Origin: Segatella copri DSM 18205
GTDB lineage: Bacteria; Bacteroidota; Bacteroidia; Bacteroidales; Bacteroidaceae
NCBI RefSeq assembly: GCF_025151535.1
Contig: NZ_CP102288.1
Location: forward strand, 935,501 to 999,500
Direction of reading: 5' to 3'
Length of the DNA: 64,000 nucleotides
Shown here in pieces: positions 24,355-31,735 of the stretch. The position numbers and the translations under genes were made by a program. Numbering within the stretch: position 1 is the first letter of the stretch; every line of letters starts with the position of its first letter. Under the pieces are notes generated by a model. It was not told the DNA's origin. It saw nothing but the letters and a program-made list of their open reading frames with translations, and did no database searches.

Positions 24355-24450
24355 TTATCCCATGCAGCTCGTTACTCCGAGCGTAGTAGCGATAGCGGTC
24401 AGTATGCTGATGGCTATCTGAAGAATTGTTTTCCAAGTGTTCGCTTTCAT
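24355..24450 (-). CDS. Smalltalk protein
   Basis: A 31-residue frame from ATG 24450: MKANTWKTILQIAISILTAI, then ATTLGVTSCMG. It consists of one hydrophobic helix ending in Ser-Cys, a possible lipoprotein-like end. It matches the Bacteroidota smalltalk family, tiny conserved membrane peptides usually found between an HU-like DNA-binding protein gene and an N-acetylmuramoyl-L-alanine amidase gene. The HU-like gene is present upstream in a shortened form; the amidase is absent. The function of the family is unknown. Confidence 0.85.
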   Translation of the reverse strand: MKANTWKTILQIAISILTAIATTLGVTSCMG

Positions 24451-24547
24451 CTTTTTTGAATGTTGAATGTTGAGTGTTGAATGTTGAATTTTTTGTGGGC
24501 GGATAGGCTGGGCTAGGGGCTAGCACCCTAGCCAGTCTATCCTTGGG

Positions 24548-24805
24548 CTATTCAAGGCCGTCGCCAGTATCGTCCTTGCCGGTAGTACCGCCGCCTGATT
24601 CAGAGCCTTGGCCTTCGCTGCCGGTCTGACCGGTGTTTGAACCACCTGGGGTAGAACCGCCTGGCGTATTATACGGAGTGGTTGGAGCGTTGAGGTCAAC
24701 GTTGGTCTTACCCTCCTTCTTTGCCTGGTTGATGCGTGACTTAGCCTGGTTGATTTCCAGAAGATTTGCGTTCACGCTACGCATTACGATGCTGTAATTA
24801 ATCAT
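24548..24805 (-). CDS. Internally deleted HU-family DNA-binding protein
   Basis: 85 residues. The N-terminal 33 residues (MINYSIVMRSVNANLLEINQ, then AKSRINQAKKEGK) and the C-terminal tail (NVDLNAPTTP followed by a Gly/Ser/Thr-rich stretch ending DGLE) look like the two ends of the long HU-like proteins that precede smalltalk in Bacteroidota. The DNA-binding HU fold that should lie between them is missing. The join falls at KEGKT, a sequence that can recur before NVDLN in full-length members, which suggests deletion between short direct repeats. The frame is intact and has a promoter and leader upstream, so it may still be made. This assignment rests on recalled family sequences. Confidence 0.55.
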   Translation of the reverse strand: MINYSIVMRSVNANLLEINQAKSRINQAKKEGKTNVDLNAPTTPYNTPGGSTPGGSNTGQTGSEGQGSESGGGTTGKDDTGDGLE

Positions 24806-24839
24806 AGTCGTTTGTAGTATGTTTAGAGTCCTTTGTTTT

Positions 24840-25028
24840 GCAACTCCCCAGAACGCCCCGTTCCTGCCGTTTTCGAGGTCTTCATTGATGACCGGCGCCT
24901 GCCATCATTTATGACCCGTGTTGGTCTTAATAGAAGACCCGAGCAAGGCACAAAAGGCTGTTCTTTCGATTGCCGGTGCAAAGATACAACATTTTCGGGC
25001 AGAATGCAAGCTTTCACCCTGACTTTCT
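24840..25028 (-). promoter_or_regulatory. Conserved 189-bp promoter-leader, copy 1
   Basis: On the minus strand TATCTTTG (24986-24979), with CTTG 20 bp upstream, forms a promoter. The following leader (about 130 nt inside the repeat) contains hairpin GGTCTT-CTATT-AAGACC and a TGATG/CATCA stem. The whole block is 96% identical (8 differences) to 48763-48951. It ends 34 bp before the HU-like ORF start. Confidence 0.75.
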
Positions 25029-25153
25029 ATGCTGAAAATGACGTAAGTAGCTGATAGATAATACTTTCTATCGTTTTCTATCAGAACTTTATTGCAGAAA
25101 CATAGCAAAACAGGAAAATACGCATTGAAGGTAGCCGAAGAAACGTGAAAAGC

Positions 25154-25187
25154 GGTCATTAAGGTCATGGTCATTAAGGTCATTAAG
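25154..25187. repeat. TCATTAAGG array b
   Basis: Units GGTCATTAAGGTCATGGTCA and onward. 33 bp are perfectly inverse to array a, including the CATGG variant. Together a and b enclose the smalltalk, HU-like and leader block. Confidence 0.9.
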
Positions 25188-25212
25188 CACTTTTCGCTCG
25201 CTCTCTTTTCTT

Positions 25213-25248
25213 ATAATATAATATTAAATAATTTTAATATTATATTAT
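25213..25248. repeat. AT-only perfect palindrome, locus 1
   Basis: 16-bp arms (25213-25228 and 25233-25248) made only of A and T, with a 4-nt loop. It sits midway between arrays b and c. Confidence 0.85.
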
Positions 25249-25273
25249 ATATATATTCCGTTCCCCCCGAAAC

Positions 25274-25308
25274 CCTTAATGACCTTAATGACCTTGACCT
25301 TAATGACC
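25274..25308. repeat. TCATTAAGG array c
   Basis: Inverse orientation to b, with the variant CCTTGACC. It is the exact inverse complement of array d over 34 bp. Confidence 0.9.
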
Positions 25309-25416
25309 GGGGAACACCAGTTTTTGAATGTTTGTTTGTGGTATAAATACTTTACATTTGCAAAATGAGTATTGGGAGGATGCTTATAGGTGTTGAGTTG
25401 ATAATATGTCATTTTG

Positions 25417-25450
25417 GGTCATTAAGGTCAAGGTCATTAAGGTCATTAAG
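25417..25450. repeat. TCATTAAGG array d
   Basis: Exact 34-bp inverse of array c, with the CAAGG variant. The 108 bp between c and d hold no gene or recognised signal. Confidence 0.9.
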
Positions 25451-25530
25451 CTTTTTGCATGAAGTTTAGAATCCGCTTTTTTAAAAAACGACCTGTGTTT
25501 GCATACGTTTGTAACTGTTTGAATGATAGT

Positions 25531-25611
25531 GTAAAAGCTTTGCTAATTGCCTGGAATTCTAAAGTTTTTGCCCTTGCAGGGCGTGTGGAGCCTACATGCG
25601 AAACTTCAGTA
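25531..25611 (-). repeat. Nested-palindrome element, short inverted copy E
   Basis: An 81-bp derivative in reverse orientation to the other copies. The inner arm (GTAAAAGCTTTGCTAATTGC, CTGGAATTCTAAAGTTTTTG) runs directly into the outer terminus GCAGGGCGTGTGGAG and the shared end ACATGCGAAACTTCAGT, without the CCCAGGGC blocks. Confidence 0.75.
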
Positions 25612-25725
25612 AATCATGTGTTTTTAAAAGAAAACCTCTCCCTCAGCAAATCAACAGCTAAGGAAGAGGTTTGTACAGTTGGTCTTTTTGAAGACCGATT
25701 ATAACTTAAAAATATTTGAATTTTC

Positions 25726-26235
25726 TTAAAGCTTTGACCAGTCGATGCTGCGGATAAATGCTAAGGTTGAAACCCAATCGCAGTCTAGGCAGAAAGGAGT
25801 AGGAATATCCGGGGTGTTGTAATAAGCCAGGGTAAACTCTGTATCTGCATCCTTAAATGCCTTGTGGTCGATGGTTGCCTGCCTGAAAAACTGGGTTACG
25901 AGCGGCTTGTTCTTGTTTGAAGCCTCCTTCAGTCGCCTCTGATAGAGCGTAATATAAACGCTCATGGCGTAGGCCTGCTCGTTGAGATAGCGAACCTTGA
26001 TGTTCAAGGTGTCCTTGCTCAGATTCTTGTCGAGCATTACATACGGTGGCAGAATCTTGCTGCGCATGTAGGTCATTGCGTCAAACTTGAAGAGAGCTGT
26101 ACGGCGCTCGTCCATACTCTTCGTGGTGTCGTTGATGATTGCATCAGAAGTGCGGAGCACCTCGTTTAATACATCCTGGGCGCTTGCCTTAGCTATGCTG
26201 AGGGTGAGCGCAAATAATAATATTATGTATCTCAT
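25726..26235 (-). CDS. Small secreted protein of unknown function
   Basis: 169 residues from ATG 26235, giving a clean signal peptide (MRYIILLFALTLSIAKASAQ). The frame reaches 26259 only through a TTG. The mature part is mostly helical and includes MDERRTALFKFDAMTYMRSK and an RYLNEQAYAMSVYI segment. I do not recognise a domain with known activity. It follows the double ABC ATPase gene by 30 bp and is the last gene of the rsmG-MBL-ruvC-ABC group. Confidence 0.75.
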   Translation of the reverse strand: MRYIILLFALTLSIAKASAQDVLNEVLRTSDAIINDTTKSMDERRTALFKFDAMTYMRSKILPPYVMLDKNLSKDTLNIKVRYLNEQAYAMSVYITLYQRRLKEASNKNKPLVTQFFRQATIDHKAFKDADTEFTLAYYNTPDIPTPFCLDCDWVSTLAFIRSIDWSKL

Positions 26236-26265
26236 CTTTCTGAAATTATTGATTATCAATTCTTT

Positions 26266-27756
26266 TTAATCGTTGGTGTGGCGCAAGAGGAAGATGCTGT
26301 GGTCGATGCACTCTGGCAATTCTTCCTTATAATGCGTTACCATGATCATGGTTTTGTTCTGGCGGCGACAGAAGGCTTCGATGACGTCTTTTACAAGACG
26401 GCGGTTGCGGTTATCGAGTCCGTGGAGCGGCTCATCGAGAATCAGCAGTTCCGGATCCTTGACAAAGGCTCGTGCCAGGAGAACGAGGCGCTGTTCGCCG
26501 CTGGAGAGCTTCAGGAAACCACGGTCTTCAAGACCTTCCAGTCCGAAGACTTTCATCCAGAAACGGCACTTGTCCATATCTTCTTCCTTTGGCTTTACAT
26601 AGAGGCCTACGGAATCCATCAGACCGCTTGCTACGATGCGGATGGCTGGCAGGTCGCGCTGGTAAGAGCGGTGAAGCTCAGGCGATACGTAGCCGATGTG
26701 CTTCTTGATGTCCCAGATGCTTTCGCCGCTGCCTCGAGGATTGTCGAAGAGGGTGATGTCGCAGGCGTAACTCTGCGGATTGTCGGCACAAACCAGACTG
26801 AGAAGTGTACTCTTTCCGGCTCCGTTCTGTCCGCTCAAAGCCCATCGCTCGCCGTTCATCACGGTCCAGTCGAGGTCGTTGAGGATGATTCGCTCGCCAT
26901 ACTGTATGCGTACCTTGTTCATCTTCACCACTTCCTGGGTGTGATATTCGCGGTCGCTGTAAGGCTGGTCTACGATGGCCTGTTCCATCTCGGGGCTCAA
27001 CACATGGGCAGGTACGGATTCTCTGCCGGCAAGATATTCGGCGAGGGTTACCTTAGGCAGAACCTTCATATCCTTCACTTCTACCACGTGGGTGATGAAA
27101 TCGGGAATATCATCGCTCTTGCTCAGTACGAGGATAATCTGCAGGGCTCGTTCTGAAGAGAGGGTCTTGAGCAGTTCCTTGAGCTGGTCGCGGGTTTCAG
27201 CATCGAGTCCGATAAACGGATTGTCCATGATGAGCACGCGAGGCTCTGAGAAGAGGGTAGAGGCAAGTTTGAACTTGCGGAGCTCGCCACTTGAGAGCAG
27301 GATGGTGTATTTGTCCATCAGGTGCTGCATGTGGAAGAGCTCGTAGATGTGCTGCTGCAGGGCTCTGCGCTCCGGTGTGTCTTCGCCAGCCATCTGGTAG
27401 GCTTCTTCCAGCTTGTCCTTTACGATAGGCGTGTTCTCGTCTATCTCGAGCTGGTTCCAGCGCTGCTGCAGGAAATAAGTGCGGTCGTTATCGCCTCCGT
27501 AAGTGTCGCGGAAGGTAATATACTTGATGTTGTCGCTCACCATTGTTTTCTGACTAGGTGAGAAATCGTAATCAGGGTCGTGCATCAGGAGTGGGTGGCG
27601 ACCTACGATGATGTCGACAAACATTGATTTTCCTCCACCGTTCGGACCTACGATAGCGATGTGTTCACCATCGCACGCCTCGAAGTTTACGGGTTCTGCC
27701 ATACGCCATTCTGGCATACGGGTAACACCATTTTTAATGCTAATAATCTTTTGCAT
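26266..27756 (-). CDS. Double ABC ATPase (ModF/PhrA-like)
   Basis: 496 residues with two ABC nucleotide-binding domains in one chain and no membrane helix. Walker A motifs are GPNGGGKS (near residue 37) and SGQNGAGKS (near 310). Signature-like motifs are LLSSGELRKFKLA and LSSGEQRLVLLARAFV, and Walker B motifs are VLIMDNPFIGLD (Asn in place of the catalytic Glu) and LLILDEPLHGLD. The first site is therefore probably weak and the second active, as in many twin-domain ABC proteins. The layout resembles ModF/PhrA. A role in molybdenum handling or repair cannot be inferred here. It lies 5 bp after ruvC. Confidence 0.82.
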   Translation of the reverse strand: MQKIISIKNGVTRMPEWRMAEPVNFEACDGEHIAIVGPNGGGKSMFVDIIVGRHPLLMHDPDYDFSPSQKTMVSDNIKYITFRDTYGGDNDRTYFLQQRWNQLEIDENTPIVKDKLEEAYQMAGEDTPERRALQQHIYELFHMQHLMDKYTILLSSGELRKFKLASTLFSEPRVLIMDNPFIGLDAETRDQLKELLKTLSSERALQIILVLSKSDDIPDFITHVVEVKDMKVLPKVTLAEYLAGRESVPAHVLSPEMEQAIVDQPYSDREYHTQEVVKMNKVRIQYGERIILNDLDWTVMNGERWALSGQNGAGKSTLLSLVCADNPQSYACDITLFDNPRGSGESIWDIKKHIGYVSPELHRSYQRDLPAIRIVASGLMDSVGLYVKPKEEDMDKCRFWMKVFGLEGLEDRGFLKLSSGEQRLVLLARAFVKDPELLILDEPLHGLDNRNRRLVKDVIEAFCRRQNKTMIMVTHYKEELPECIDHSIFLLRHTND

Positions 27757-27761
27757 CTCTC

Positions 27762-28337
27762 TTATTTTTTTATTCTACTCTGATTCTTTGTTGCAAAGTC
27801 TTTCCAGCTGCTGTAGTGCTTGGCGTCGGTTTCCGGGCGGTTCATCTGCAGAAAGTGGCAGTAGGCTGCCCCCAGTGCATCGGTAGCGTCCATGAACTTC
27901 GGCATTTCGTCTTGCTGAATATGGAGCAGTCGTTGCAGCATTCCCGCCACCTGTTCCTTCGAAGCCTGTCCCTGTCCTGTAATGGCCATCTTGATTTTGA
28001 GCGGCGCATATTCGTGGATAGGAACGCTGTGATGAATGGCGGCTGCGATGGCTACTCCCTGTGCCCTGCCCAGCTTGAGCATCGACTGCACGTTCTTGCC
28101 GAAGAAGGGGGCTTCGATGGCCATCTCATCGGGCAGATAGCTGTCGATGATGCCGGTTACGCGGTCGAAGATCTTGCCCAGCCGGAGATAGGGATCGCTC
28201 TCCTTGCGCATGTCGATGACGCCCATCACCACCAGTTCGGCCTTGTTGCCGATGATGCGGATTACGCCATAGCCCATCACGTTGGTTCCGGGGTCAATGC
28301 CGAGAATGATCTTCTCTGTATTCGATTTCTTGATCAT
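27762..28337 (-). CDS. ruvC: Holliday junction resolvase RuvC
   Basis: Endonuclease that resolves four-way DNA junctions with RuvAB. The 191-residue protein begins ILGIDPGTNVMGYGVI, holding the first catalytic Asp. The second acidic residue is in AIEAPFFGKN and the C-terminal pair is in MDATDALGAAYCH. The C-terminus is slightly longer than in E. coli RuvC. Its position 36 bp after the MBL gene and 5 bp before the ABC gene suggests co-transcription. Confidence 0.95.
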   Translation of the reverse strand: MIKKSNTEKIILGIDPGTNVMGYGVIRIIGNKAELVVMGVIDMRKESDPYLRLGKIFDRVTGIIDSYLPDEMAIEAPFFGKNVQSMLKLGRAQGVAIAAAIHHSVPIHEYAPLKIKMAITGQGQASKEQVAGMLQRLLHIQQDEMPKFMDATDALGAAYCHFLQMNRPETDAKHYSSWKDFATKNQSRIKK

Positions 28338-28373
28338 CGCTGATAAATCTCCTGACTTTTAAAAAATGCTGTT

Positions 28374-29018
28374 TTAACGGTCCATATATGGATTGTGAGC
28401 GAGCTCTTCGCCTATGCTGGTGTATTCGCCATGACCCGGGAGGACCTGGGTTTCGTCAGGCAACTGACCGAGATGGCGCAGACTGTTGATGATGCGGAAC
28501 ATGCTGCCTCCAGGGAAATCGGTTCTGCCGATAGAGTTGTGGAAGAGGGTGTCGCCGGTGAAGGCTACGTGCTCTGCCTCGCAATAGAAGGTGACGGAAC
28601 CGCTGCTGTGGCCCGGAGTGGCGATGACCTGGAACTCGTGGTTGCCGAACTTGATGACCTCTTCATCTTCGAAGAATCTGCCAATAGGCGGAAACTGGTA
28701 ATCGAGTTGCATCTGATAGAAGGTTTCTGCCTGCTTGGCGAGTCCCTTCATCAGGTTTTCATCAGCTGCCGATACTTCCGGTTTCAGTCCGAACTCCTGA
28801 TAGATGGTGTTGTTGCCGAAGTTATGGTCAAGATGGCCATGGGTTACGAGCAGGTGAACGGGCTTGAGCTGGTTCTCCTTAATATATTGTGTAATAGCCG
28901 TGCGCTCTTCCGGATAGAAGGCGCCGCAATCGATGATGACGCATTCTTTGGTCTCATCGCTCACCACGTAGCAGTTTTCCTGCAACATGTTTACTTGAAA
29001 TCTTTCTATATGTAACAT
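28374..29018 (-). CDS. MBL-fold hydrolase (YcbL/glyoxalase II-like)
   Basis: 214 residues with the metallo-beta-lactamase metal motif THGHLDH (residues 59-65), a third ligand in ATPGHSSGSV, an Asp in FTGDTLF and the last His in LPGHGEYT. This compact form without the glyoxalase II C-terminal domain resembles YcbL-type thioester hydrolases. The substrate is unknown. It lies between rsmG and ruvC. Confidence 0.85.
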   Translation of the reverse strand: MLHIERFQVNMLQENCYVVSDETKECVIIDCGAFYPEERTAITQYIKENQLKPVHLLVTHGHLDHNFGNNTIYQEFGLKPEVSAADENLMKGLAKQAETFYQMQLDYQFPPIGRFFEDEEVIKFGNHEFQVIATPGHSSGSVTFYCEAEHVAFTGDTLFHNSIGRTDFPGGSMFRIINSLRHLGQLPDETQVLPGHGEYTSIGEELAHNPYMDR

Positions 29019-29061
29019 TTCTTACTTTGAACTTTATGATTACTTTTCACTCTTCACTCTT

Positions 29062-29688
29062 CTATGCCGGAACGTAAACCAGTTGCTTGTCCTGGCTGAA
29101 CCATTCTTCATCGAAGAAAGTGCTGAGCGGAGTGATTTCTGAAATCTTGAAGTATTGCTTCAGTTCTTCTTTCAGATTACCGCCCTTCAGACACAGAAGT
29201 CCGTTAGGCAGAGCGTTTTGCCCCTTCTGCTTAAAGTTTTTCTTGATAATCTTCATCAGGTCAGGAAGCTGCATTACCGCACGGCTTACCACGAAATCGT
29301 ACTTGCCTTTTTCGTCCTCTCCGCGCAGGTGTTCAGCCTTGAGATTCTGCAGATTGATGGCCGTAGCCACCTCGTTGCAGACTCTTATTTTCTTGCCCGT
29401 TCCATCTATCAGCTTGAACTTGCATTCAGGGAAGAGGATGGCGAGCGGAATGCCCGGGAAACCTCCACCGCAGCCGAAATCGAGAATCTCCGTGCCCGGA
29501 CGGAAATGGATGGCTTTGGCTATAGCCAGAGAATGGAGCACGTGGTGCTCGTACAGATTATCGATGTCCTTGCGGCTGATGACATTGATCTTGCTGTTCC
29601 AGTCGCGGTATAATGCATCGAGTGCCTCGAACTGCTTTTTCTGCTCTTCCGTGAGGTTCGGGAAGTATTTCTCTATTATTTCTATCAT
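29062..29688 (-). CDS. rsmG: 16S rRNA m7G527 methyltransferase RsmG
   Basis: 208 residues from ATG 29688 (MIEIIEKYFPNLTEEQ), the usual family start. The frame extends to 29823, but a TACCTTTG promoter box lies inside that extension (29737-29730). The SAM-binding motif EILDFGCGGGFPGIPLAI is near residue 70, and VVSRAVMQLPDLM is the family's downstream motif. It methylates G527 of 16S rRNA, and loss gives low-level streptomycin resistance in other bacteria. It is the first gene of a five-gene leftward group. Confidence 0.94.
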   Translation of the reverse strand: MIEIIEKYFPNLTEEQKKQFEALDALYRDWNSKINVISRKDIDNLYEHHVLHSLAIAKAIHFRPGTEILDFGCGGGFPGIPLAILFPECKFKLIDGTGKKIRVCNEVATAINLQNLKAEHLRGEDEKGKYDFVVSRAVMQLPDLMKIIKKNFKQKGQNALPNGLLCLKGGNLKEELKQYFKISEITPLSTFFDEEWFSQDKQLVYVPA

Positions 29689-29812
29689 ATAATTATATGT
29701 ATTCTTCTTTATTTCTACTGATTTTTCTGCAAAGGTAGTGTAAAAAATCGGAAAACACGTCATAAAAACATCAAAATCTGTAAGATTATGCTCGTATATT
29801 AAGTTTTTTGCG

Positions 29813-29820
29813 TAACTTTG
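29813..29820 (+). promoter_or_regulatory. -7 promoter box of the HAD-panB pair
   Basis: TAACTTTG followed by CACCCG, 53 bp before the HAD start. The divergent rsmG promoter box (TACCTTTG on the minus strand) is at 29730-29737. Confidence 0.55.
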
Positions 29821-29873
29821 CACCCGTTTTCAATATAATTTAAGCAAAAATAGATAAAAACAGACAAGAAAAT

Positions 29874-30557
29874 ATGATAAAAGCAGCACTCTTCGATCTG
29901 GATGGTGTGGTATTCGACACAGAATCACAGTACTCCATCTTCTGGGGAATGATAGGCAGGGAGTATCATCCGGAAATGCCCGATTTCGAATATCGCATCA
30001 AAGGACAGACTCTGGTTCAGATTTACGACAAGTATTTCACCGATGAAGCCGTCTTCGCCCACATCGAAGGTTTTACAGGCGCAAAGGAGGAACAGGCTAA
30101 GATTACAGCCCGACTGGATGAGTTTGAAAAGACCATGCAGTATGAGTATATTGCAGGGTTCGAAGACTTCATCAGCGACTTGAAGCAGCATGGCGTAAAA
30201 TGCGCTGTGGTAACGAGCAGCAACATTCAGAAGATGCTGAATGTCTACGACCGTCACCCGGAATTCAAGGCTTATTTCGACCGCGTGCTGACCAGCGAGG
30301 ATTTCGCTGAGAGCAAGCCTCATCCAGACTGCTATCTGAAAGGTGCAGCCTATTTCGGTGTGAAACCGGAGGACTGTGTAGGACTGGAAGACAGCTTCAA
30401 CGGACTGAAGGCGGTGAGAGCCTCAGGAGCCTTTACCTTGGGTCTTGCCACAACGAACAGCAGAGAAGCTATCCAGCCGCTATCCGACTATGTGATAGAT
30501 GATTACAGAGGTTTCAGCTTTGCTGACTTGCAGCGTATCGTGGAGAATGCGAAATAG
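29874..30557 (+). CDS. HAD-superfamily phosphatase (beta-phosphoglucomutase-like)
   Basis: 227 residues with HAD motif I DLDGVVFDTES (residues 8-18; nucleophile Asp8 and acid/base Asp10), motif II VVTSSN, motif III Lys in ESKPHPDCYL and motif IV VGLEDSFNG. The helical cap between motifs I and II puts it in the subclass of beta-phosphoglucomutase and sugar-phosphate phosphatases. The exact substrate is open. panB follows by 36 bp, but no functional link is obvious. Confidence 0.87.
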   Translation: MIKAALFDLDGVVFDTESQYSIFWGMIGREYHPEMPDFEYRIKGQTLVQIYDKYFTDEAVFAHIEGFTGAKEEQAKITARLDEFEKTMQYEYIAGFEDFISDLKQHGVKCAVVTSSNIQKMLNVYDRHPEFKAYFDRVLTSEDFAESKPHPDCYLKGAAYFGVKPEDCVGLEDSFNGLKAVRASGAFTLGLATTNSREAIQPLSDYVIDDYRGFSFADLQRIVENAK

Positions 30558-30593
30558 ATTCAACGCAGAACAATAAATAAATCAAAATAAAAA

Positions 30594-31412
30594 ATGGGAT
30601 ATTTATCTACTGACAAGAAGAAAATTACCACCAAGACCTTCGCAGAAATGAAGAAGGCTGGCGAGAAAGTAACCATGCTGACAGCATACGACTTTACAAC
30701 AGCCGGAATTATAGATGCTGCTGGAATTGACTCTATATTAATAGGTGATTCGGCGAGCAATGTGATGGCAGGAAATGCAGACACATTGCCGATTACCGTA
30801 GACCAGATGATTTATCACGCCCGCAGCGTGGCACGTGCCTGCCAGCATGCTTTCGTGGTTTGCGACATGCCTTTCGGCAGCTATCAGATCAGCAAGGAAG
30901 AGGCGCTGCGCAATGCTTGCCGCATGATGAAGGAAACGGGTGTAGACGCTCTGAAACTGGAAGGCGGCGTAGAAATCTGCGAAACCGTTAAGGCGCTGGT
31001 TAATGCAGGTATTCCTGTTCATGGTCATCTCGGACTTACTCCGCAGAGTGTGAACAAGTTTGGCGGTTATGGCATTCGTGCCAAGGAAGAGGCTGAGGCA
31101 CAGAAGCTTATCAGCGACGCCATTGCGCTGGACGAAGCAGGCTGCTTTGCCATCGTGCTGGAGAAGGTTCCTGCTAAGCTCGCTGCAGAAGTAAGCAAGA
31201 AGGTAAAGGCTGTAACGATTGGAATCGGTGCAGGTAACGGCTGCGACGGACAGGTTCTGGTTTATGCTGATGCACTCGGAATGACACAGGGCTTCAAGCC
31301 TAAGTTCCTGCGCCATTTTGCTCAGGTAGGAGAGGAAATGACCAAGGGTGTGAAGGCTTATATTGATGCGGTGAAGACCGTAGATTATCCTAGCGCTGAA
31401 GAGAGTTATTAA
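30594..31412 (+). CDS. panB: Ketopantoate hydroxymethyltransferase PanB
   Basis: Adds a hydroxymethyl group from methylene-THF to 2-oxoisovalerate, the first step of pantothenate/CoA synthesis. The 272-residue protein carries the family motifs MLTAYDFTTAGIIDAAGID, ILIGDSASNVMAG (metal ligand region), VVCDMPFGSYQ, LKLEGG, HLGLTPQS and the strongly conserved IGIGAGNGCDGQVLV. Length is standard. No other pan genes are nearby. Confidence 0.96.
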   Translation: MGYLSTDKKKITTKTFAEMKKAGEKVTMLTAYDFTTAGIIDAAGIDSILIGDSASNVMAGNADTLPITVDQMIYHARSVARACQHAFVVCDMPFGSYQISKEEALRNACRMMKETGVDALKLEGGVEICETVKALVNAGIPVHGHLGLTPQSVNKFGGYGIRAKEEAEAQKLISDAIALDEAGCFAIVLEKVPAKLAAEVSKKVKAVTIGIGAGNGCDGQVLVYADALGMTQGFKPKFLRHFAQVGEEMTKGVKAYIDAVKTVDYPSAEESY

Positions 31413-31445
31413 CATTAACTCTCTTTTTATGCGAAGTGTAAGAGA

Positions 31446-31692
31446 CTCAAGTTTCGCAAGTGAGCTCCACACGCCCTGAAAGGGCAGAAGCTCCTAGCCC
31501 AGGGCATCGCCCTGGGTAATCATGGACGCAAGTTTGTCGCCCTGAAAGGGCAAAAGCTTTCAAGTACCAGGCAATTTACAAAGCTTTTGCCCTTACAGGG
31601 CGCATTGCTGACTGCCATTATACCCAGGGCGATGCCCTGGGCTAAGAGCTTTTGGGCCTTCAGCCCGTACTTGAACCACGTGCGAAAGTTCA
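31446..31692. repeat. Nested-palindrome element, copy B
   Basis: About 247 bp between panB and the MFS gene. The left end CTCAAGTTTCGCAAG and the right end GTGCGAAAGTTCA are imperfect inverted termini. The inside has outer and inner inverted arms and palindromic CCCAGGGC blocks. It is bordered by the 8-bp direct repeat GTAAGAGA (31438-31445 and 31693-31700), as expected for a target-site duplication. Confidence 0.9.
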
Positions 31693-31735
31693 GTAAGAGA
31701 GTATATTGACAATAGAAACATAAATAATTCGGATT

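Noticed and set aside
24823..25017. Minus-strand frame of 64 codons inside the promoter-leader
   Set aside because: The 8 differences to copy 2 do not prefer third codon positions, and the frame begins upstream of the promoter box. A non-coding leader fits better.
24167..25183. Peptides of the type MTLMTMTLMT encoded by the TCATTAAGG arrays
   Set aside because: The 9- and 6-bp units happen to be multiples of three, but locus 2 uses 10-bp units that break the frame, so the arrays are not conserved as protein.
25459..25704. Plus-strand frame of 81 codons
   Set aside because: It runs across repeat copy E and intergenic DNA, with no start signal or recognisable product.
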